A stretch of 64,000 nt of DNA from Bullifex porci. Its GTDB lineage: Bacteria; Spirochaetota; Spirochaetia; Sphaerochaetales; Sphaerochaetaceae. The notes below the pieces were generated by a model that made no database searches, was not told the DNA's origin, and saw only the letters and a list, made by a program, of their open reading frames with translations. The stretch's first letter is position 1. Each line of letters begins with the position of its first letter. The position numbers and the translations under genes are program-made. The stretch is taken from positions 124,001 through 188,000 of the forward strand of contig NZ_VUNN01000002.1 in the NCBI RefSeq assembly GCF_009695635.1, written 5' to 3'. This document shows positions 8,378-16,180 of the stretch, piece after piece.

Positions 8378-9538
8378 ATGGATAAAATAGCTACTTTCCA
8401 TATGGAAAATTATAAAGTAAAGCCTGATATTATTTGTCAGGTTCCAGGAGTTTGTACCCTAATGGGAGCATTCTCTGATTTCTGCAAAGGCTATTCTATT
8501 ACAGGAACTGGCACCTTAGGTCTTAGAATATCTATTTCAAAGAGAGATGATGATAGCGTAAGAATTTATAACGCTACTCGAAATGATAAAAAGCAATTCA
8601 CATTCTCACAAATTAAATATAGAAAGGAAGATAAGTGGGCTAACTTTATAAAGGGTGCAATAAGCATCCTGCTTGAACAAAATATCTTACCTCTACAGGG
8701 GTTAGATATAACAATAAAGGGAGCCCTCTTATTTTGTGATAACCTAACTATATCTGTTGCTATTACAGCAGGTATGATATCTGCATTAAATAGTGAGTTT
8801 AATTTAAACCTCGATAAGAGTGCAATTATAAGACTTACATATGCTGCTATTACAAAGTTTGCAAATCTTAATTGCCGTTTTAGAGATATCGTAACACTTA
8901 TGAATGCAGAGGAGGGCAAGGTATTTTGCTTTGACCTTCAGACTATGAACTATGCTCTTCATGATTTTACCTTTTCAGATGATATCTATTGCTTAGTTGT
9001 TGATCCTAATGTACCACCTCAGATATTACGTGAGGAGATCGAGGAAAAGAGACAAGATGCTCACGAATGCTGTAAAAAGCTATCAGCATCACTTCCAAAT
9101 GAATATAAGCTTAGAACATATCCTATTAAGGAATTAAAGAGCCACATTATCTCAGGGCTCTCTGAGCATGAGAGAAGAACCTGTGAGTATGTAATAACAG
9201 AGACAAAAGCCGCAGAGCGTGGTATGAAGGCTTTAGAGAGTGGTGATGCAGTTAACTTTGCAAAGCAGCTCTCAAGCATATACTTCGGGATGAGAGATGT
9301 ATTTGAAATTACCTGTCCTGAGGTTGACTGGCTAATTAAAAGAGCAAGCGAAATAGATGGTATCTATGGAGCCTCATTAGTAAGTAATGGTGCAACTGGC
9401 TCAATATTCTTAGTACTTGATAAAAAGGGTGAAGAAGAGTATATGGGTGTACTAAATGAATATAAGAGGATTTTCGATTTTAATCCTGAATTTAGAAGAT
9501 TTACACCTGGTAGCAATATAAAGGTAATCAAAAATTGA
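8378..9538 (+). CDS. Degenerate galactokinase-like GHMP-family protein
   Basis: Related to galactokinase by layout. The N-terminal segment VPGVCTLMGAFSDFCKG stands where galactokinases have GRVNLIGEHTDY, RFRDIVTLMNAEEGKVFCFD resembles the catalytic-Asp block (GIMDQF...HALLLD), and GASLVSNGATGSIFLVLD resembles the C-terminal GHMP motif. The glycine/serine-rich ATP loop (PxGxGLSSSA) is missing: the matching region reads ALLFCDNLTISVAITAGM. It may be a pseudokinase, a regulator or an enzyme of changed substrate. ATG 8378 is preferred over TTG 8366 because AGGG sits just before it. The stop overlaps the surE start. Confidence 0.72.
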   Translation: MDKIATFHMENYKVKPDIICQVPGVCTLMGAFSDFCKGYSITGTGTLGLRISISKRDDDSVRIYNATRNDKKQFTFSQIKYRKEDKWANFIKGAISILLEQNILPLQGLDITIKGALLFCDNLTISVAITAGMISALNSEFNLNLDKSAIIRLTYAAITKFANLNCRFRDIVTLMNAEEGKVFCFDLQTMNYALHDFTFSDDIYCLVVDPNVPPQILREEIEEKRQDAHECCKKLSASLPNEYKLRTYPIKELKSHIISGLSEHERRTCEYVITETKAAERGMKALESGDAVNFAKQLSSIYFGMRDVFEITCPEVDWLIKRASEIDGIYGASLVSNGATGSIFLVLDKKGEEEYMGVLNEYKRIFDFNPEFRRFTPGSNIKVIKN

Positions 9539-10293
9539 TAATACTTCTTACAAATGATGATGGATATCAAAGTGAGGGAATTAATACTCTAGAGAGAGTA
9601 TTAGCTTCCTATGGCCATGAGATATGGGTTTGTGCACCTAGTGGTAATAGAAGTGCACAATCCCATGCGATGAATATATTATCCCCAGTAACACTTACAA
9701 GGTATAAGGAAAACCACTTCCACTGTAGTGGAACTCCTACCGATTGTATCTTATATTCAATTAAGGGAAGAGTGTTTCCAAGTCTTCCTGATGTTGTTAT
9801 CTCTGGAATCAATCATGGCTACAATTGCTCAGCCGATATCCTATATAGTGGAACTTGTGGAGCTGCTTCTGAAGCAGTATTACAGGGACTTCCGGCTATA
9901 GCACTTTCATGTGAGAGCGACGATGATAAAAGCTTTGCTTTTGAATCAGCATCACATTTTGTTGCTAAGAATCTTGATAAGCTAATTAAGCTAACAACAG
10001 CTGATTCAATAGTTAATTTAAATTTCCCAACGCCTCATAGTGATAGAGTAGTTCCATCAACACTAGGAATCTTTAAATATCAAGATATAGCACTTCCTGT
10101 AGAGAAAACAGCTGATAGCATTACCTTTAAGCTTTCTGCAGCTGCAGATGTTACTAAGATTATAACAAATCCAACAGCTGATAATGACTTCGAGGTCTCT
10201 AAGGGTGGTGATATCTCATTAACTGTTTTAAAGGTTCTTCCACTTATCGATGAAGAAAAGCAAAGAGAAGCAATGGAGCTATTTAATGGTTAA
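9535..10293 (+). CDS. surE: 5'/3'-nucleotidase SurE
   Basis: A 252-residue SurE acid phosphatase acting on nucleoside monophosphates, a stationary-phase survival protein in other bacteria. The metal site is clear: LLTNDDG with D8 and D9, the serine in APSGNRSAQSHA, and the asparagine in VISGINHG. The start is TTG at 9535, overlapping the TGA of the upstream gene by four bases, so it is probably coupled to it. The following ORF overlaps its 3' end by eight bases, making a tight operon. Confidence 0.94.
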   Translation: MIILLTNDDGYQSEGINTLERVLASYGHEIWVCAPSGNRSAQSHAMNILSPVTLTRYKENHFHCSGTPTDCILYSIKGRVFPSLPDVVISGINHGYNCSADILYSGTCGAASEAVLQGLPAIALSCESDDDKSFAFESASHFVAKNLDKLIKLTTADSIVNLNFPTPHSDRVVPSTLGIFKYQDIALPVEKTADSITFKLSAAADVTKIITNPTADNDFEVSKGGDISLTVLKVLPLIDEEKQREAMELFNG

Positions 10294-10594
10294 GTGGGAG
10301 GATATTTGTGACCGCTGTGGATTATGCTGTCATAGAAAAGCTATCTCTGGAGATTATCTCTTACTAGATATAGAGAACCCATGTGAGCACTATGATAAGC
10401 AGACACACCTTTGCAAGGTCTATAATAATCGCTTTGAGGTTGAGAAAACCTGTAAGAAGGTAACTCCCTTCTTAGTTGCCTTCTCAGCAGCTCTTCCATC
10501 CTCCTGTGCCTATGTTAGGCTCTTTAAGAAATATCATTTAAGATTTAATAAAAAGGAAACTGTTTTAGCTCCAGGATTATTTAATGAAGAGTAA
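10286..10594 (+). CDS. YcgN/UPF0260-like cysteine-cluster protein
   Basis: A 102-residue protein with CDRCGLCCHRK near the N-terminus, then DIENPCEHYD, THLCKVYNNRFEVEKTC and a further Cys-containing helix. This spacing fits the YcgN/YkgJ zinc- or iron-chelating family of unknown reaction. ATG 10286 is chosen over a start at 10250, because GGAG at 10274-10277 precedes it and because it overlaps the surE stop by only eight bases. It overlaps the next ORF by 11 bases. Confidence 0.8.
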   Translation: MVKWEDICDRCGLCCHRKAISGDYLLLDIENPCEHYDKQTHLCKVYNNRFEVEKTCKKVTPFLVAFSAALPSSCAYVRLFKKYHLRFNKKETVLAPGLFNEE

Positions 10595-11303
10595 TTTATT
10601 TTTATTTATTGGGCAATCAAATATGGCAGGCCGTGGAGACTATAGAAAAGCTCCAAAGGCTATTAGTAATAACCTATATGAGTTTAGAGCAATAAGTGAC
10701 CCAACAAGATTATATCCAGTAGAGGAGCCCTTTGGAGTAAATGAAAACATCATCGGTGGAATTGATGATGGAATAAAGAAAAGTGGCTCCTTAGTAACTT
10801 CCTTTATGAATAAATTATACTCATTAACTAAAGCTCCTATAGTAGGAGTTAGTGCTTCAAAGGGTGGAAGCACTATTTCTCAGTGGCAAATAAATTCAGA
10901 GTGTGGCTATCTAAAGGATGCGATAAATAGACTCTTATTAGCTAAAAGCTTTCTTAAGGACGAAGTAAAGCATACATATGCTTTATTTCTTCAAGGCGAG
11001 AGCGATGGAGACAAAAATACTAGCGAAGAAGAGTATATAGCCCTATTTAATAGTATGTATAGCGAGTTAAAGAGAGCGGGCATTGAGAAGCTCTTTCTAA
11101 TTGAAATTGGAAGATGTAACATCAAGGGCGAAGAAAAGCGCTATGATGTAATAAGAAATGCTCAAAGAAAGCTTAAGGATGTAACAATCGTATCTTCAAT
11201 ACTAATTAATGAGCCTATGAAAGATGAATTTCACTTCTTTCAGGAGAGCTATAACAAAGTAGGTGAGGATGCAGCTGAGAATGTTGCAAAACTCATTGAA
11301 TAA
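10584..11303 (+). CDS. SASA-family carbohydrate esterase (sialate O-acetylesterase-like)
   Basis: An SGNH-type esterase of the SASA/DUF303 group. It has GQSNMAGRG with nucleophile S12, the glycine block SKGGSTISQW, FLQGESDGD with the oxyanion-hole residues, and DEFH (D214, H217) completing the catalytic site. Relatives remove acetyl groups from sialic acid or plant polysaccharides. No signal peptide is present, so it is probably cytoplasmic and would act on imported or intracellular sugars. It is last in the run that begins with the GHMP protein. Confidence 0.85.
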   Translation: MKSNLFLFIGQSNMAGRGDYRKAPKAISNNLYEFRAISDPTRLYPVEEPFGVNENIIGGIDDGIKKSGSLVTSFMNKLYSLTKAPIVGVSASKGGSTISQWQINSECGYLKDAINRLLLAKSFLKDEVKHTYALFLQGESDGDKNTSEEEYIALFNSMYSELKRAGIEKLFLIEIGRCNIKGEEKRYDVIRNAQRKLKDVTIVSSILINEPMKDEFHFFQESYNKVGEDAAENVAKLIE

Positions 11304-11346
11304 TATACTTTTATAAATAGTGTAAAAAGAATATACTTTTTTCATT

Positions 11347-13140
11347 ATGAAAGAATTAACTGCAAATCAATTAAGACAAATGTATATTGATTTCTTCGTA
11401 TCTAAGGGACACCACCAGATCTCTGGTGCTTCTCTTATTCCGGAGAATGACCCAACAGTACTTTTTACTACCGCTGGTATGCACCCACTTGTTCCATATA
11501 TCCTTGGACAAGAGCATCCTGCAGGTAATATGCTCGTTGACTATCAAAAGTGTATTAGAACTGGTGATATCGATGCTGTAGGTGACCCACACCACCTAAC
11601 CTTCTTCGAGATGTTAGGTAACTGGTCTCTTGGTGCATACTTTAAGGAAGAAGCTATCGCATATAGCTTTGAGTTCTTAACAAAGCACCTTGGAATCGAT
11701 CCTGAAAGATTATCAGTAACAGTATTCAAGGGTGATGATGAGGTTCCACGTGATGACGTAGCTGCTGCTAAGTGGGAAAGCCTTGGAATTAGCAAGGATA
11801 GAATCTACTTCATGCCACGTGAGGATAACTGGTGGGGACCAGCAGGTGAGACAGGTCCTTGTGGTCCTGACTCAGAGATGTTTATCGATACAGGTCGTCC
11901 AGCTTGTGGTCCTGACTGTAAGCCTGGCTGTAAGTGTGGTAAATACTTTGAAATTTGGAACGACGTTTTCATGGGCTATAGAAAGGAAGACGATGGTTCC
12001 TTCAAGGAAATGGCAAGAAAGTGTATCGATACAGGTATGGGTATTGAGAGAACTATCGCAATCTTACAGGGTAAGAAGAGCGTATATGAAACAGAGGTAT
12101 TCCAGCCAATTATCCATAAAATTGAAGCTTTAACAGGTAAAAAATATGGCGAGAACGAGGAAGATGATATTTCAATTAGAATTATCGCTGACCACGTTAG
12201 AACCTCATGCTTTATCCTAGGTGACCAGAAGGGTATGGCTCCTTCTAATGTTGGACAAGGCTACATCCTTCGCCGTTTAATCAGAAGAGCTGTAAGACAT
12301 GGTAAGAAGCTTGGAATCCAAGAGCACTTCCTAAGCGGGCTTGCAGAGGTAGTTCTAGAGCTTTACTCAGCTGCTTATCCAGAGCTTGAAGAGCATAAGG
12401 ATTTCATCTTTACTGAGCTAGAGAAGGAAGAAGCTAAGTTCTCTGATACTCTCGTTAAGGGTGAAAAGGAATTTGAGAAGATGCTTCCTAACCTCTTAAA
12501 GGGTAACTCTAGAGAGATTTCAGGTCGCTTAGCATTTAAGCTTTATGATACATATGGCTTCCCAATTGAGCTTACTGTAGAGCTTGCTAAAGAGCATGGC
12601 TTCACAGTAGATGAAAAGGGCTTTGCTGAAGCCTTTGAAAAGCACCAGCAGATCTCACGTGCAGGTGCAGAGGGCACCTTCAAGGGTGGTCTTGCTGATA
12701 ATAGTGAAGCAACTACAGCCTTACACACAGCTACACACCTCTTACATAAAGCACTATGTGTAGTTCTTGGTGGATATGTAAAGCAGCTTGGTTCAAATAT
12801 CACAGCTGAACGCTTAAGATTTGACTTTAATAATCCAGCTCCATTAACAAAGGAGCAGATTAAGCAGGTTGAAGATATTGTTAATGAACAGATCCAAAAG
12901 GACTTACCAGTTATCTGTGAGACTATGACACTTGAAGAAGCAAGAGAACAGGGAGCTGCTGCTCAGTTCGATGCTAAATATGGTGAGAAGGTTAAGGTAT
13001 ATTCAATTGGTGACTTCTCTAAGGAAGTATGTGGTGGCCCACACGTTGAGCATACTGGCAACATGGGTAAGTTTGTAATTAAGAAGGAACAATCTTCTTC
13101 AGCTGGTGTTAGAAGAATTAAAGCTGTATTAGAAAAGTAA
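11347..13140 (+). CDS. alaS: Alanyl-tRNA synthetase, short form without C-Ala domain
   Basis: Class II aminoacylation domain (TAGMHPLVPYILG, HHLTFFEMLGNWSLGAYF, then RLIRRAVRHGKKLG) and editing domain with HTATHLLH (460-467) and CGGPH (562-566). The protein ends directly after the editing domain (VRRIKAVLEK), at 597 residues against about 875 in E. coli, so the C-Ala domain is absent. Short AlaRS enzymes are known in spirochaetes, and this length supports that placement. An ORF-internal frameshift is not the cause, since a terminator follows immediately. No Shine-Dalgarno is visible; TATACT lies nine bases before the ATG, so a leaderless or very short leader is possible. Confidence 0.95.
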   Translation: MKELTANQLRQMYIDFFVSKGHHQISGASLIPENDPTVLFTTAGMHPLVPYILGQEHPAGNMLVDYQKCIRTGDIDAVGDPHHLTFFEMLGNWSLGAYFKEEAIAYSFEFLTKHLGIDPERLSVTVFKGDDEVPRDDVAAAKWESLGISKDRIYFMPREDNWWGPAGETGPCGPDSEMFIDTGRPACGPDCKPGCKCGKYFEIWNDVFMGYRKEDDGSFKEMARKCIDTGMGIERTIAILQGKKSVYETEVFQPIIHKIEALTGKKYGENEEDDISIRIIADHVRTSCFILGDQKGMAPSNVGQGYILRRLIRRAVRHGKKLGIQEHFLSGLAEVVLELYSAAYPELEEHKDFIFTELEKEEAKFSDTLVKGEKEFEKMLPNLLKGNSREISGRLAFKLYDTYGFPIELTVELAKEHGFTVDEKGFAEAFEKHQQISRAGAEGTFKGGLADNSEATTALHTATHLLHKALCVVLGGYVKQLGSNITAERLRFDFNNPAPLTKEQIKQVEDIVNEQIQKDLPVICETMTLEEAREQGAAAQFDAKYGEKVKVYSIGDFSKEVCGGPHVEHTGNMGKFVIKKEQSSSAGVRRIKAVLEK

Positions 13141-13163
13141 TTTAATAGTTCTTTAAGAAGAGA

Positions 13164-13207
13164 GACTGTTGCATGAAAATAATAACCATGCACAGTCTTT
13201 TTTTTAT
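13164..13207 (+). terminator. Intrinsic terminator after alaS
   Basis: GACTGTTGCATG and CATGCACAGTC form a stem with one mismatch, followed by eight T. Confidence 0.85.
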
Positions 13208-13336
13208 AAAGATTCACCCTAAAATCTTCTCTAACAACTTTATTAATGAAACAATTAAACATCTACTTACCATTTTCTGTTGTAATATGACACTTTGTAA
13301 TGACTTATGATATAAAAAAAGCATAAATGGGAGTTA

Positions 13337-13362
13337 ATAGATGGGAATATATTTAAATCCAG
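13337..13362 (+). repeat. 26-bp direct repeat, left copy
   Basis: Begins four bases before the start codon of the AAA/PD-(D/E)XK gene and covers its first seven codons. It matches 14912-14937 at 25 of 26 positions (ATG here, ATT there). Confidence 0.85.
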
Positions 13363-14915
13363 GCTTTAATAACCTTAATGAAGATAAACAGCTTATTAAC
13401 TTTGTAGATAAATCTATGCTAATTGCAACTTTAAATAAAAAGCTTAATACACGTGATTGCTTAATTTGTTCCTCCCGCCCAAGACGCTTTTGAAAAACTA
13501 TGGCAGCAAATATGATAGCAGCATATTACTCTAAAGGTTGTGACTCCCATGAAGTATTTTCTGATTTAAAGATATCTAAAGACCCTTCATTTGAAGAGAA
13601 TATCAATAAATATAACGTATTATTTATTGATTGTGCTGGGATGTATAATAATAAGCCTGATGATTATACTTTAGTTAAAATGATTACAGAAAGTGTTGTT
13701 AAAGAGTTTAGACAGAACTTTCAAAATATTATTTTCTCAGATAATTGTACATTAGCTCAAGCTATTTTATCGGTATATAGTGAATTAGGTGAAAAGTTTA
13801 TTATTATCTTAGATGAGTATGACATATTAATTAGGGAAAGGGATGAAAAAGAGTTAAAACTTTTTTTTAAATTATTAAATGGATTGTTTAAAGATAATGC
13901 CCTATTGAGTTCAATAGCATTAGCATATCTAACAGGGATAATGCCAATAATAAGGGAAAAAACACAGTCAAAGCTAAATAACTTCAAAGAGTATACAATG
14001 CTAGATGCTGAGGATATGGCACCATTTATGGGTTTTACAGTAGATGAAGTAAAGGCATTAGCTGATAAAAACAATATGGACTTTGAAGAGATAAAGAGAT
14101 GGTATGATGGATATAATCTTAATGGTGTAGAGCTATATTCTCCAATATCAATAATTAGAGCAATAGAAAAGAAACGATGTGATGATTATTGGACACAAAC
14201 ATCATCTTATGATGCTCTTAAAGACTTTATTTTGATGAATATAGAAGGTCTTAAAGAAGATGTCATTAAAATGATAGCTGGTGAAAGTGTATTAGTTAAC
14301 CCAAGGAAGTTTAGAAATACAGTGTGGAATATGGAGAGTAAAGATGAAGTTCTAACATGTCTAATACATATGGGTTATTTAGGCTTTAGATATATTAGTA
14401 GTGATAGAAAAGAATGCTTTATTCCAAATTATGAAATAAATAAAGAATGGGTTATTTCAATAGAGGATTCCCCTAAATACAAGAGAGTAATGAAATATAT
14501 AAATAGCTCAAGAGAACTATTAAATGCAACATGGAATAAAGAAGAGGAAATTGTTGCTGAAATAGTTGAGAAAACTCATATGGAGGTTACTAGTAATCTT
14601 TCGTATAACAATGAAGCATCATTTCAAAGTGCAATAAGACTTGCATACTTTTATGCAGATAGTTATTACACAATTGTTAATGAACTACCTGCAGGAAAGG
14701 GATATGCGGATATAGCTTTTATACCATATGTAAAAGATGTTCCAGCGATGATTATTGAGCTTAAAAAGGATAAGACTCCAAACAGTGCAATTGATCAGAT
14801 AAAGAGGAAGGAATATCCTGAGGCATTAAAGGAGTTTAAAGATAATCTACTAATTGTTGGTATTAGCTATGATAGTAAAACTAAAAAGCATACCTGTATA
14901 ATTGAAAGGGCATAG
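13341..14915 (+). pseudogene. AAA-ATPase/PD-(D/E)XK nuclease-family protein, broken by UGA in the Walker A-like motif
   Basis: The natural start is ATG 13341 (MGIYLNPGF, GGGAG upstream). The frame runs through CSSRPRRF and meets TGA at 13491-13493, then continues KTMAANMIAAYYSKG. Relatives read RPRRFGKS/T, so one G-to-T change turned the GGA glycine of the P-loop into a stop. The rest is open for 471 codons: Walker B-like FIIILDEYDI, the AAA_ATPase_like lid, and a C-terminal nuclease domain with ELPAGKGYADIAFIP and AMIIELKKDK. This family is often multicopy in gut bacteria. A restart at ATG 13500 would give a protein without the P-loop. A sequencing error is the other explanation. Confidence 0.85.
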
Positions 14916-14937
14916 ATTGGAATATATTTAAATCCAG
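14912..14937 (+). repeat. 26-bp direct repeat, right copy (remnant of a second gene start)
   Basis: Overlaps the last four bases of the broken AAA/PD-(D/E)XK gene and repeats the start region of that gene. Read on, it codes IYLNPELYQLREQ before a stop, so it looks like the vestige of a tandem copy or a recombination end point. Confidence 0.8.
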
Positions 14938-15012
14938 AGCTATACCAATTAAGAGAGCAAAAAGTTAGAACTTGAGTAATTAAAGTCTCTTTTTAACTCT
15001 CTTTTCTCTCCT

Positions 15013-15074
15013 TTTGAGCCAAAATGATTCAAAAAATGTATCAAAATAACTCCAATGTATCATTTTGACTCAAA
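15013..15074. promoter_or_regulatory. Long inverted repeat upstream of the Hsp20 promoter, candidate activator site
   Basis: TTTGAGCCAAAATGA (15013-15027) and TCATTTTGACTCAAA (15060-15074) are inverted with one mismatch. They lie about 75-135 bases before the sigma-54-like element, the normal distance for enhancer-binding-protein sites. The 32-base loop repeats parts of the arm (ATGATTCAAAA, ATGTATCAAAA). Confidence 0.55.
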
Positions 15075-15146
15075 GTTGGTGTTGTAAATTAACTTAAAAA
15101 GCTTATCAAAATTATTAAATCCTTATATTTAAATGACTTATAAAAG

Positions 15147-15163
15147 TTGGCATCAATGTTGCA
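15147..15163 (+). promoter_or_regulatory. Candidate sigma-54 (-24/-12) promoter of the Hsp20 pair
   Basis: TTGGCATC-AATG-TTGCA matches the sigma-54 consensus YTGGCACG-N4-TTGCW at all key positions, with correct GG-to-GC spacing. It places the transcript start near 15175, about 30 bases before the first hsp20 ATG. No comparable -35/-10 pair is obvious in the same stretch. Confidence 0.65.
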
Positions 15164-15206
15164 ATATATTTGGCATAACAAAAAGAAAATATAAGGAGGC
15201 CACAAA

Positions 15207-15602
15207 ATGGCAGATAGAAAATATAATAACAACTCTTACAACGATATCTTTAACACACTCTTTAGTGTATCAAAATTCCCACCAGTAGATATCTATGAAA
15301 ATGATAAAGGTTATGTAATCACAGCAGAGCTTGCTGGATATGATGAAGATAAGATTAACATCTTTGCTGAAAAGCATGTTCTACACATAGCATCTGATGA
15401 GCATGAGAATGCAAAAGAGAATAGTGATAGAAAGTACTTAATTAAGGAGCGCTCAGTAAAGTCCTTTGAAAGAAGCTTTACACTTCCTGAGGATGCAAAT
15501 GAAGAAAACATTACAGCATCCTATAAGATGGGTATCTTAAGTATCTTTATTCCAAAGATGCCAAAGGTAGAGCCTAAGAAGATTGAAGTAAAGATTAACT
15601 AA
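15207..15602 (+). CDS. Small heat-shock protein, Hsp20/alpha-crystallin family (copy 1)
   Basis: A 131-residue ATP-independent holdase chaperone. The alpha-crystallin domain begins at FPPVDIYENDKGYVI, includes AELAGYDEDKINIF, and ends with the ASYKMGILSIFIPK block, which corresponds to the usual A-x-x-x-n-G-v-L motif. The C-terminal tail contains a VEPKKIEVKIN extension. Strong AAGGAGG before the ATG. It is the first of two tandem paralogues behind a sigma-54-like promoter. Confidence 0.93.
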   Translation: MADRKYNNNSYNDIFNTLFSVSKFPPVDIYENDKGYVITAELAGYDEDKINIFAEKHVLHIASDEHENAKENSDRKYLIKERSVKSFERSFTLPEDANEENITASYKMGILSIFIPKMPKVEPKKIEVKIN

Positions 15603-15615
15603 GGAGGAGAAAACG

Positions 15616-16017
15616 ATGAGATATTATTACGACCCAATCGATACAATATTTAATGACTTATTTGACACTTGGACAGGTAGTGGCAGAAAGTATCCTAGTG
15701 TAGATGTATATGAGACTAAGGATGCATATATTATCGAAGCTGAAGTAGCTGGCTATGATAATGATAAGATAAATCTAAGTGTAGATAAGCACATCCTCAC
15801 AATTAGTAGTGAAGAGGTTAAGAAGGAGCTTAAAGAAGGAACTAGCAAGATAGCAGAAGAGATAAAACTTCCTGCATTTGAAAGAAGCTTCTCACTTCCT
15901 GATGGCACAGATGAAGAAAAGATTAGTGCCGACTATAAGAATGGTATTCTTCTAATTACTCTTCCTAAGCTTGAGAAGGCTATAGCTAAGAGAATAGAAG
16001 TAAAGATAAATAAATAA
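15616..16017 (+). CDS. Small heat-shock protein, Hsp20/alpha-crystallin family (copy 2)
   Basis: A 133-residue paralogue of the gene 13 bases upstream, with the same blocks: YPSVDVYETKDAYIIEAEVA, LPAFERSFSLPDGTDEEKI, and ADYKNGILLITLPK. AAGGAGG precedes the ATG. The two proteins differ most at the N-terminus, the part that sets oligomer form, so they may build mixed oligomers, as IbpA and IbpB do in E. coli (analogy only). A terminator follows. Confidence 0.93.
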   Translation: MRYYYDPIDTIFNDLFDTWTGSGRKYPSVDVYETKDAYIIEAEVAGYDNDKINLSVDKHILTISSEEVKKELKEGTSKIAEEIKLPAFERSFSLPDGTDEEKISADYKNGILLITLPKLEKAIAKRIEVKINK

Positions 16018-16043
16018 ATTGGATAACGCTTCACACATCCAAG

Positions 16044-16071
16044 GGACAGATCTTAAGGTCTGTCCTTTTTA
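16044..16071 (+). terminator. Intrinsic terminator after the Hsp20 pair
   Basis: GGACAGA (16044-16050) pairs with TCTGTCC (16059-16065), followed by a run of T. Confidence 0.85.
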
Positions 16072-16180
16072 TTATATGAGCATTTAATTAAAAAACTGGC
16101 ATAAGAGAAACACAAGAAGTACATAATTCTTTTGTTGTATTGCTTTATCTCATTGTATAATATTTTAATGAGGTAATAAG

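Noticed and set aside
13491-13493. UGA read as glycine by a variant genetic code
   Set aside because: Several intact genes in the window end in TGA at normal family length, so a genome-wide change is not supported; a local lesion is simpler.
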